64,000 nucleotides of DNA, taken from positions 62,001-126,000 of the forward strand of contig NZ_PIRQ01000001.1 in the NCBI RefSeq assembly GCF_003048535.1, read 5' to 3'. Origin of the DNA: Campylobacter concisus (GTDB lineage Bacteria > Campylobacterota > Campylobacteria > Campylobacterales > Campylobacteraceae). This document shows, one piece after another, positions 9,047-16,434 of this stretch. Both the position numbers and the translations under genes were made by a program. The notes below the pieces were generated by a model, which did no database searches, was not told the origin of the DNA, and saw only the letters and a program-made list of their open reading frames with translations. Positions within the stretch are counted from its first letter, which is position 1; each line of letters begins with the position of its first letter.

Positions 9047-10768
9047 ATGAATGAAAGTGTGAATTTGCAAGATTTGATATTGACAAAATTACCAAAAAAT
9101 AAAAAATTGATTGTCTTTTCATATGGAGATATTTATCAAAACGAAACGAATTTTAGTATCCCAATCATTTTAAAAGAGATATTCAAAGATAAACCCGAAT
9201 ATTTTCTATCTTTTTTCAACCTAAAAGAAATTTGTGCTTTCCCGTTGGGTACTGTTATTGAAAACCAGCAAAAAAATGGAACCAGTGCAGGAGATATTCA
9301 CAATTTTCAAATAAGTATCGGCGATGGATTGCTGGTGACCAAAAATCTTAAGAATATACCTATTTTAGATAAGTTTATGAGTGAGCTGCCTGAGAAAATA
9401 GGTAAATACAATATTGGTTGGCATAAAAATCAGCAAAAATATTCAACCTTTACAGATAATTTATCTGGAAGAACGGTTATTTTTCCACACTATGAAATCG
9501 CAAGATATTTCTACTTTACATCAGCATCGATGGCTAGACAAATTATGTCGGAGACTCAGGGGCAAAATAGTTCATTGGATGGCCTTTATAAAAGAGCAAC
9601 ATTAGATAATGGGATTGGTAAAATATACTTAAAATTCAATGCAAATAATATTGATGCAGAAAATATATATAGATTTGTTATAGACAAAAGAGCTAATAAT
9701 ATGTGGCTACAAATAAGAAGAGATATGGTTGCTAGCAAAATATTATCTGAGCATAGGAAACAAAGTGCTAACTTTGTGGGCTCGCCAAATACGATGACTA
9801 TTCAAGCAAATTTTCCAGTACCTGGAAAAATAAATTTTAAGGCAAGAGTTAAGGTATTAAGTGATGGATCATTGCTTGTTTTAAAAATCTTGCAAGAAAA
9901 TTCGTTTTATCCATTTGAACAGCTTAAAGTTATTAGAGAGCTTCCTGGAGGAAAAAAAGATATAATAGGTGTGATAAAAAGCACAAAGCTGTCCAAGAAA
10001 GATTTAACGAATCAACTCAATGAAAGAACCCCCAATATTTTACATAGTTCAGTAAGTATAGTAGATAAAGATGAGGATGCTAATTTAGAGGCAAAGTTAG
10101 ATCTGCTCAATAAAACTATTGAATTTGAAACGATTACAGAAGAAGACCAAAGTAGAGAAATAGTACGAGGAAGTGATAAATTGCAGGAGGACAAATTAGA
10201 TCTAAGCTCAAACGACGCGGAAGTGCAGGGCGATCTAAATACTACAGAGGGGCACTTGAAAAAAGAAGACGAGGATAGTGAGCAAGAAACCGGAAGTTAT
10301 ATAACTATTGAAGACATAAAAGCCATGTTGATGTATTGCTCTGATATTTATTGCGATTTTTCATACAAAATTTTAAAATGCGAGGACTTGCCTCAAAAAC
10401 CAAAAAACTATCGAGGAAGGCATGCGTGGAAGAGGGCTACAATGTTGGATGGAGTGACTCCTAGAAAGTATATAGTGGTTGAGATATACTACAAAAATTG
10501 TAGGTACATTATTCTTGAGATACAAAAAGACAAATTGTTAGAAACGCTTAGTACGCTTTTAATTAGGGATTATTATAATAGTATAGATGAGGATATCGTG
10601 CAAGAAATAGTCACAAACATTGCAAAAACGAGTAATAGTTGGTTGCAGGATTTAAAATTTAAAATGACCAAATACTATTTATACCATCCATATGATACAC
10701 GTGAGAAAAAGATACAAGATTGGGGCAAGAGGTTAAAATGCGTACTGGAGAGATATCAAGAAAAATGA
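9047..10768 (+). CDS. tnsE: TnsE-like transposition targeting protein
   Basis: 573 residues. I compared it from memory with Tn7 TnsE, which guides insertion into conjugating plasmids and replicating DNA through 3' recessed ends and the beta clamp. Shared features are an IP-x-x-ELAR-like motif (IFPHYEIAR, 145-153), a long acidic low-complexity linker (about 345-430), and a C-terminal domain. That domain holds ILEIQKDKLLETLST at 488-503 (Tn7 has LLEV...MLSTKVL), a tryptophan-containing helix near 531, HPYD at 547-550 (Tn7 HPKG) and a final tryptophan helix near 559. Length and order agree. It lies about 8 kb from tnsABC-tniQ and in the opposite orientation, which is unusual. Without a profile search it could be a distant relative. 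Confidence 0.62.
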   Translation: MNESVNLQDLILTKLPKNKKLIVFSYGDIYQNETNFSIPIILKEIFKDKPEYFLSFFNLKEICAFPLGTVIENQQKNGTSAGDIHNFQISIGDGLLVTKNLKNIPILDKFMSELPEKIGKYNIGWHKNQQKYSTFTDNLSGRTVIFPHYEIARYFYFTSASMARQIMSETQGQNSSLDGLYKRATLDNGIGKIYLKFNANNIDAENIYRFVIDKRANNMWLQIRRDMVASKILSEHRKQSANFVGSPNTMTIQANFPVPGKINFKARVKVLSDGSLLVLKILQENSFYPFEQLKVIRELPGGKKDIIGVIKSTKLSKKDLTNQLNERTPNILHSSVSIVDKDEDANLEAKLDLLNKTIEFETITEEDQSREIVRGSDKLQEDKLDLSSNDAEVQGDLNTTEGHLKKEDEDSEQETGSYITIEDIKAMLMYCSDIYCDFSYKILKCEDLPQKPKNYRGRHAWKRATMLDGVTPRKYIVVEIYYKNCRYIILEIQKDKLLETLSTLLIRDYYNSIDEDIVQEIVTNIAKTSNSWLQDLKFKMTKYYLYHPYDTREKKIQDWGKRLKCVLERYQEK

Positions 10769-10821
10769 CTCATTATAATATAATCTATAAATACGAATAA
10801 AAATTAATAGATAGAGGTTGC

Positions 10822-11517
10822 ATGCCCGTAAACGACAAAAATAAAAAAGCTTTTAGTTATAGTTGCGTGGATAGGAGTGGCAGGAAATTTATATATAAAA
10901 ATTTTAATAAATCATGCAGCTATAAAACCAATTTTTCCGGCACTATATTTGACGGCACTTCTTTTATTGGAACAAAATTTAAATTTTGCAGTTTTTATGA
11001 AGCCCAAATAAGATCTTGTTTATTAAATGGAACGCTTTTTAGAAAATGTAATTTAACGAATGCACTTTTTGAAGATTCAATTATTTCATCTTCGGTTTTC
11101 AAGGAGTGTAAAATTAAAAATTGCAAATTTTATAATTGTAAAATAGTATGCACAAGCGGCTTATCAAAAATTATTAGTAAAAGAAATTTAAAAAATACCG
11201 AAATATTAACAGCTTTTCCTAGTAGTAATAATTATAGCAAAGAGCTATTAAAGGCTTTTGATAAACTTCGCAATAACCGCTTTATAAAAAATTCTAGCGT
11301 ATTATTTCAAAAAAGAGATGCAATAAATACACTATCGGTCGATATATTGGTATCAGAATTTGGTGAAAATTTTCTAGTAAATAATTTATCAAGCCTTAAC
11401 CATATATCTTGTGATTTTCATACATTGAGCTATATTAAAAAAATATTGTATAAAAAACAAAAAAATGATACAATAAATGAACTCGGTTCTATTGCCACAC
11501 AGGGCTCTATAAGCTAA
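10822..11517 (+). CDS. Pentapeptide-repeat protein, function unknown
   Basis: 231 residues, starting at ATG 53 bases after tnsE. Residues 35-113 form a pentapeptide-repeat stretch with an F, L or I every fifth residue (for example FSGTIF, FDGTSF, FIGTKF, CNLTNALF), which should fold as a right-handed beta helix. It is unusually rich in cysteine (FKFCSF, CKIKNCKFYNCK). Residues 120-231 are a lysine-rich, probably helical domain that I do not recognise. There is no signal peptide or membrane segment. It is cargo of the transposon and may share a transcript with tnsE. Pentapeptide proteins include DNA-gyrase mimics and anti-phage factors, but nothing here decides between such roles. Confidence 0.7.
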   Translation: MPVNDKNKKAFSYSCVDRSGRKFIYKNFNKSCSYKTNFSGTIFDGTSFIGTKFKFCSFYEAQIRSCLLNGTLFRKCNLTNALFEDSIISSSVFKECKIKNCKFYNCKIVCTSGLSKIISKRNLKNTEILTAFPSSNNYSKELLKAFDKLRNNRFIKNSSVLFQKRDAINTLSVDILVSEFGENFLVNNLSSLNHISCDFHTLSYIKKILYKKQKNDTINELGSIATQGSIS

Positions 11518-11588
11518 TCAAACACTCGTCTACGGACTGATGCGAGTTAAAGGTGTTTGTAATACAAAAATTAGCGGAGGTGCTACCT

Positions 11589-11732
11589 ATGGTATCAGAT
11601 GTTTTGACGGTTGTCTCTTTTTTTACATTAATGTGCTATAAAACCTTGCATTACATTGGCTCTGTGTTTAGCAATAGGATGTATTTTTTAATAATGCGTA
11701 AAAACCTAGCATTAATATATCAGGCATCTTAA
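11589..11732 (+). CDS. Candidate small protein (47 aa), possibly a toxin-like peptide
   Basis: ATG at 11589 is preceded at 8 bases by the strong Shine-Dalgarno GCGGAGG (11574-11580). AGGT and ACCT flank the spacer and could form a small hairpin that masks the RBS. The 47-residue product has a hydrophobic, aromatic N-terminal half (VLTVVSFFTLMCY) and a more basic C-terminal half (NRMYFLIMRKN). A stem with AAATATCA/TGATATTT arms and a T run follows the stop. Short hydrophobic peptides with occluded start sites are typical of type I toxins, but I recognise no family and see no clear antisense RNA promoter. It may be non-coding. Confidence 0.3.
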   Translation: MVSDVLTVVSFFTLMCYKTLHYIGSVFSNRMYFLIMRKNLALIYQAS

Positions 11733-11759
11733 AGAATTGCCATCGTATCCCGTATGCTC

Positions 11760-11792
11760 AAATATCACTAACTATAAATATATGATATTTTT
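11760..11792 (+). terminator. Putative terminator after the small ORF
   Basis: Arms AAATATCA (11760-11767) and TGATATTT (11783-11790) form an 8-bp AT-rich stem running into a short T run on the plus strand. It is weak by base composition. Read on the minus strand it lacks a T tail, so it would not serve the uptake operon. Confidence 0.3.
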
Positions 11793-11838
11793 AAGACCAA
11801 TCCAAATTTATTGACCATAACAGTTAATTATAAAATTA

Positions 11839-12633
11839 TCATTTATCTACTCTTATGAAAGCCCAGTTCATATATTCTTGTTTTCGCTCAAAGCGGTTGC
11901 CGTTAAAGTACTTATTGAGATTATAAACTTCTGGCTCCGTAAGCTCTCTCGAAAGTCCCCATTGTATTTTTTTAACAAGATCGTCGATAGTTTCAGGTAT
12001 TCCATCACCGCATGAAGTTTGTATATACTCTAGCTTTGGAAGATATCCCATTTGGAATAAAATATTTATTAAATATATAAAGTCTGGTCTTTTTTCAATA
12101 TTGCTTCCAAGAGCATTTAAAACGTCTTCGTTAATGAAACTACCGACTTTAAAAGTAATATAAAGGGCTTTTTTCGTCTTTGAAAGTAATTTCTCTAGGG
12201 CTTGTTTTAAGTCATCTACGTCAAGGCAACGAGATGCAAACGTAATATCGCACTCAGGTACGTCGCTAAAGTCGTCTTCGAATGCTTTTTGCGCGAATTC
12301 AATATTTTTACAATTAAAATCCCGAGAGTTTTGTTCTGCGAATTCTAGCATTTTCGACGAAAAATCATAACCGTAAATTTTATCTACCTTATTTGCTGCA
12401 GCTATGCTTAATGCTCCGGCACCGCATGCGAAATCAAGAAGCGTTCTTGCGCCATCAAAATCGACTCTTGAGATAAAGTCTTTAACATAGTCGCTCTTAA
12501 GTACGCTCTTACTAAAGCTTGCTGCCTTAACGTCCCATTTGGCTACTGATTTCCTAATAAAAGAGCTATTTGTTCTTTGCTCCTTATAAAGCTTATTGAA
12601 ATCCAGCCTATCGTAATTAGAAGGTAATATCAT
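11839..12633 (-). CDS. Class I SAM-dependent methyltransferase in metal/chelate uptake operon
   Basis: 264 residues. The SAM-binding Rossmann motif I is LLDFACGAGALS (near residue 67), followed by the acidic strand end YGYD and the motif AFEDDFSDV. The N-terminal 60 residues are basic and helical. It is the last gene of the six-gene minus-strand operon and overlaps the ATPase start by 4 bases. Methyltransferases are sometimes found beside FecCD-type importers, where they may modify an imported metallophore or corrinoid. That role is inference and the substrate cannot be read from sequence. Confidence 0.72.
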   Translation of the reverse strand: MILPSNYDRLDFNKLYKEQRTNSSFIRKSVAKWDVKAASFSKSVLKSDYVKDFISRVDFDGARTLLDFACGAGALSIAAANKVDKIYGYDFSSKMLEFAEQNSRDFNCKNIEFAQKAFEDDFSDVPECDITFASRCLDVDDLKQALEKLLSKTKKALYITFKVGSFINEDVLNALGSNIEKRPDFIYLINILFQMGYLPKLEYIQTSCGDGIPETIDDLVKKIQWGLSRELTEPEVYNLNKYFNGNRFERKQEYMNWAFIRVDK

Positions 12634-13364
12634 AATTTGTCCTCATATTTTTGATAATCTATTCCGTAAATCTTATCTATATTTGATGGATTTATCAATT
12701 CATCGCACTTTCCAAAATCTAGTATCTTGCCATCTTTTAAAAACAATACTAGATTTGAAACAAATTTAGCGTGACGAGGGTAATGAGTGGTTTGTACGAA
12801 AGTATACCCCTCGTCTTTTAGCGTCTTTATCATTTCAAGTAGTTTAATTTGATTGCCGAAGTCAAGCCCGGTCGTAGGTTCGTCCATAAAAATAACTTTG
12901 GCGCCTTGCACTAAGGTCCTAGCGATATATGACAGCTGCCTTTGTCCGCCGCTTATTCTAGTATAAAGTTCATCTTTTAGCTCTAAAATACCCATTTTTT
13001 CCAATGCATACTCGGCAAGTTTTTTATCGGCAAGGCTAAAGTTAGAAAATAAAGACGTTCTGCACAATGCGCCCATTAGTACTATATCAAATACGCTATA
13101 TTCATATGACGGGGCATGCGTTTGAGGAACGTAGGCTATAAGCCTTGCAAGTTCTTTTTTTTCGTAATTCCTTACGCTTTTACCGCATATATTTACCGTA
13201 CCCTCAAATTTTAAAAATCCAAGCATAATACGCAGGAGAGTGCTTTTGCCGCTACCGTTTGCGCCCAAGATACTAAGCGTATCGCCTTTTTTGATACTAA
13301 AACTTATACCGTTTAGTATATTCTTATCTTTGTATCCGAATTTTAGATTTCTGATTTCTATCAT
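12630..13364 (-). CDS. ABC transporter ATPase, FecE/BtuD type
   Basis: 244 residues. Walker A is GANGSGKST (34-42), the Q-loop lies in YVPQTH, the signature is ISGGQRQ, Walker B is VIFMDEPTTGLD, and the H-loop is TTHYP. The order and spacing match importers of iron chelates, haem or cobalamin. It overlaps the permease stop by one base and the methyltransferase by four. It powers the FecCD-like permease encoded immediately upstream. Confidence 0.92.
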   Translation of the reverse strand: MIEIRNLKFGYKDKNILNGISFSIKKGDTLSILGANGSGKSTLLRIMLGFLKFEGTVNICGKSVRNYEKKELARLIAYVPQTHAPSYEYSVFDIVLMGALCRTSLFSNFSLADKKLAEYALEKMGILELKDELYTRISGGQRQLSYIARTLVQGAKVIFMDEPTTGLDFGNQIKLLEMIKTLKDEGYTFVQTTHYPRHAKFVSNLVLFLKDGKILDFGKCDELINPSNIDKIYGIDYQKYEDKL

Positions 13365-14365
13365 TAAAAACTCTTTTTAGCTCTACGAAGCACTAGAATA
13401 AATATAGGTATTCCAAACAGTGAAGTTACTATACCTATCGGGACTTCAAAAGTAAACATAAGTCTCGAAAAGTTATCGCAAAAAAGTAAAAATATAGCAC
13501 CTATCATAGCTGAACTAGACAATACGGCGCGATTATCCGCTCCGAATATAAAACGAGCCATATGTGGAACTATAAGACCTATCCAACCGATAATACCGGC
13601 TATCGTTACGCTTAGGGCACTGATAAAAGTAGCAACCAAAATAACGAAAATTTTAACCCTAGCAACATTTATGCCCAGACTTTTAGCCTCTTCTTCTCCC
13701 AAACTCAGTGCATTTAAATATTTGCCGCTAAAGGCCAACAATAGTATTCCCGCAAACATCGGTAGAATCGAAATTTGAATAAAATTCTTCGAAGCAAACC
13801 CTAGGCTACCCATTAAAAAATAAGTAATAGCCGGCAATGAGTCATTTGGATCGGCTGCGTATTTCAATGCTGATAGTAATGATGTGAAAAGAGAACCGCT
13901 AATAACACCTCCTAGAACCAATACTATAATACTGCCAGAGCGTGAATAAAAGGCCGATATGCTTAAGGCCGTCAGTACCGCTATAAAACCAAACGCAAAG
14001 GTACTAAGCTGAATGAGATATTCGTTTAATCCGAAAAACATTCCTATGGCGGCGCCGAATCCGGCACCGCTTAAAACCCCAAGTATTGATGGACTTACTA
14101 GAGGATTTACAAACATGGCTTGGTATGCTGAGCCAGAAATAGCCAAACTAGCGCCTATTATAATGCAGGCCATTATTCTAGGAAGGCGAATTTCCGTTAT
14201 CAAAGTATGCATAACTTGATAATTTTTCAAGTCTTCGCCTTTTATAACGGCTTTAAAATATGTTAGATAATCTTCCGCATTAAAGCCGTATTTTCCTATT
14301 AGTACCGAAAGTAACATAAACCCTAGCAATAAGATACTTAAAAACGTAAAGGCTTTTTTACTCAC
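13364..14365 (-). CDS. ABC transporter permease, FecCD/BtuC family
   Basis: 333 residues with about nine to ten hydrophobic helices. Family motifs include RLPRIMACIIIGASLAISG near residue 55, the coupling-helix region LGEEEAKSLGIN, and GIIGWIGLIVPHMAR (near 265), which is typical of the C-terminal half. The protein is a single polypeptide that would homodimerise. It overlaps the upstream binding protein by 8 bases. Confidence 0.93.
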   Translation of the reverse strand: MSKKAFTFLSILLLGFMLLSVLIGKYGFNAEDYLTYFKAVIKGEDLKNYQVMHTLITEIRLPRIMACIIIGASLAISGSAYQAMFVNPLVSPSILGVLSGAGFGAAIGMFFGLNEYLIQLSTFAFGFIAVLTALSISAFYSRSGSIIVLVLGGVISGSLFTSLLSALKYAADPNDSLPAITYFLMGSLGFASKNFIQISILPMFAGILLLAFSGKYLNALSLGEEEAKSLGINVARVKIFVILVATFISALSVTIAGIIGWIGLIVPHMARFIFGADNRAVLSSSAMIGAIFLLFCDNFSRLMFTFEVPIGIVTSLFGIPIFILVLRRAKKSF

Positions 14366-15407
14366 CTATAAGCTCTTTTACTTGGTTATCGCTTATGTCA
14401 ACCTCTAGGAATAATTTATAAAAGTCCTTAACTTCCTTATTCATATTGAATTTAAATACATCAGGGTGAGTTAAATTTATAAGCCATTTAAGCCCTATGA
14501 ATCTCATAAATGAAGGCGGACGATCAAACCAAGAAAATGGTTCGCGAGGTAAGTAATAAGCTCTTTTATTTTTTACGGCTTTTAGTATTTGCCATTTAGG
14601 ATCGTCATAGATTTTATCATAAAAGCTCTTCTCGAAAATTAATATAATATCAGGATCATATTCGGCTATTTGTTCAAAGCTAATTTTAATGTGCCCATAA
14701 GCCGTAGCATCCGGATTTCCACTGCATTTATGTACATTTTCGGCACCGCTTAGCTCTATAAGCCTAGTATGCCATGAGCCCTCGCATTCAGTAGCTAGTC
14801 CGTCTGGATCTTCGGCATAGTATATTTTAGGCTTAACAACTGAGTTTTTTACTATATATTCATTAAGCTCTTTTGAAATATCCATGGTTTTTTTAGAATA
14901 CTCTATTAGCTTTTTTACTCTATCTTGCTTATCTAAAATTTTGCCCAAAACCTCAAGAGAGTCAATGTAATCTTCTAGTTCATAGCCTTTTAAGTACAGC
15001 ATAGGTTTATTTATGCCACCCAGGGTTTCTTTGAATTTCTTTTGAGTATTTTTAGAGTCAGAATTTACTAATATCAAATCAGGATCTAGCTTTAAAAGCA
15101 TTTCCATATTTGGAATTTTGCCTTGCCCGAAAAATCCTCCTACTACCGGCTGGTTAATCATACTCTCTTTTAGATACGGCTTTTCTCTTTTACCGAAACT
15201 AGAATTTATACCGCTGACTTTCTCGGGAGCAACGGTATATAGCAAAAATAGTAACGGTGGATTACTGGCGTAAACTTTATTTGGGACTCCATTTAAAGTC
15301 TGAATATCTACGCTATTTTTTGATATAAATTCATCAATCTGTTCGTTTGTCATAGCAAACGAAATATTTAGAGAAACAAATAATAAACACAAAATATGTT
15401 TTAACAT
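14358..15407 (-). CDS. Periplasmic binding protein of FecCD-type importer (TroA/BtuF superfamily)
   Basis: 349 residues with a signal peptide (about 1-18, ending FVSLNISFA) and no lipobox, so it should be a free periplasmic protein. It has the two-lobe class III architecture with NMEMLLKLDPDLILV in lobe one and EPFSWFDRPPSFMRFIG near the C-terminus. The latter resembles iron/nickel-type binding proteins in Helicobacter and Campylobacter. It is translationally coupled to the permease. The ligand is probably a metal chelate, haem or similar, but is not determined. Confidence 0.85.
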   Translation of the reverse strand: MLKHILCLLFVSLNISFAMTNEQIDEFISKNSVDIQTLNGVPNKVYASNPPLLFLLYTVAPEKVSGINSSFGKREKPYLKESMINQPVVGGFFGQGKIPNMEMLLKLDPDLILVNSDSKNTQKKFKETLGGINKPMLYLKGYELEDYIDSLEVLGKILDKQDRVKKLIEYSKKTMDISKELNEYIVKNSVVKPKIYYAEDPDGLATECEGSWHTRLIELSGAENVHKCSGNPDATAYGHIKISFEQIAEYDPDIILIFEKSFYDKIYDDPKWQILKAVKNKRAYYLPREPFSWFDRPPSFMRFIGLKWLINLTHPDVFKFNMNKEVKDFYKLFLEVDISDNQVKELIGE

Positions 15408-15439
15408 GACATTATCCTTTTTTATAAATTTATCTTTAA

Positions 15440-16402
15440 TTATAGAAACAAACTCTTGTCGGGCATCTTACCGCCCAAAAGCTTTGGATTAAACTCAAAA
15501 ATAGTTTCAAAAAATGACATTATCTCATCTTGCATATCGCGAGCTTTTGTTACCGTCAAATTTGCCCTATCAAATGCATTAACCAGTGCCGGCTCTGGAA
15601 CCGGTAGATATTCGGCTCCTATTTTGGCAGCACTTTGCTTATTATCTTTGATCCAAGATAGAGCGTTAGTTAAGTCGCTATGAAGCGTATCAAATAGAGG
15701 CAAATTTGCTTTATAAAAATCTACGTCGACTATAATGCCCGCCATCGGAATGTACGGCTTGGTATTAAAGCTTTCTCCCCAGACCTTAGGAATATCTACT
15801 CCGTAATGTACCGCTATCCCCATTTTCTTCCCGCGCAGTATGGTTGCTGCCGGAAGAGGTTGAGGGGCGATTAAAATATCATAATCTTTTTGTAAAAATA
15901 ATCCTGCAGCTTCCGGCGGCGTCTGCGTATACGTAATGTCTATTTTGGAAATATCTATTCCTCGTTTTTTACAAAGCGCTCGCAGAACCAAATCAGGCAT
16001 ATCACCCTTAAAAGGAATTATTAATTTTTTGCCGATAAAATCTTCAAAAGTTTTTATATTCTCATCTTTTACCATGGCTTGTATCGTACCAAGGCTAAGC
16101 AAATTTAGCATAGCTAAATTTAAGCCGTGATTTCGCATGTTTGCTCCCACGTTTGATGGCGCCATAGTGATTTTTATTTCCCCATTAGCTACGCCTGCTC
16201 GGAGTTGATCCGTACTATTCCAAATGCGTAACCTCACGTCATGAGTCTTTGCTAGCTCGCCTTGTAGGCTTGCTACGGCCATTATCACGCTAGGGATTGC
16301 CGGCGCGCCCCACATCGTGAAATTTTCCTTCGCAAAAAGGCTCGGCGCAAGAGCTGTAGCACCAATCGCCGCGCCAAATCCTAAAAAACCTCGTCTATTC
16401 AT
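15440..16402 (-). CDS. Tat-exported NrtA/SsuA-type substrate-binding protein
   Basis: 320 residues. The N-terminus MNRRGFLGFGAAIGATALAP is a twin-arginine signal (RRGFLG followed by a hydrophobic run and an AxA-like site). The mature part follows the NMT1/SsuA type II binding fold, with a hinge pattern near FEDFIGKKLIIPFKGDMPD. No matching permease or ATPase of the SsuBC type is nearby, so it is an orphan within a FecCD operon. Tat export suggests folding or cofactor binding before export. It lies 32 bases from both neighbours. How it works with the FecCD system is unclear. Confidence 0.8.
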   Translation of the reverse strand: MNRRGFLGFGAAIGATALAPSLFAKENFTMWGAPAIPSVIMAVASLQGELAKTHDVRLRIWNSTDQLRAGVANGEIKITMAPSNVGANMRNHGLNLAMLNLLSLGTIQAMVKDENIKTFEDFIGKKLIIPFKGDMPDLVLRALCKKRGIDISKIDITYTQTPPEAAGLFLQKDYDILIAPQPLPAATILRGKKMGIAVHYGVDIPKVWGESFNTKPYIPMAGIIVDVDFYKANLPLFDTLHSDLTNALSWIKDNKQSAAKIGAEYLPVPEPALVNAFDRANLTVTKARDMQDEIMSFFETIFEFNPKLLGGKMPDKSLFL

Positions 16403-16434
16403 ATTGTATCTCCTTGCTATACAGATAGTTGTCT

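Larger units (their letters stand above)
11518..11838. other. Intergenic region between convergent cargo units, with structured sequence
   Basis: About 320 bp separate the pentapeptide gene from the end of the uptake operon. It holds an imperfect hairpin at 11519-11557 (arms CAAACAC and GTGTTTG, with an inner TCG/CGA pairing and a GTC/GAC mini-hairpin), a candidate 47-codon ORF (11589-11732), and a stem at 11760-11790 followed by a T run. I see no transposon-end sites. Confidence 0.5.

Noticed and set aside
11519..11557. Hairpin considered as a hammerhead ribozyme or retron RNA
   Set aside because: CTGATG is present but the rest of the hammerhead core (GA and GAAA in order) is missing, and there is no reverse transcriptase gene in the window.
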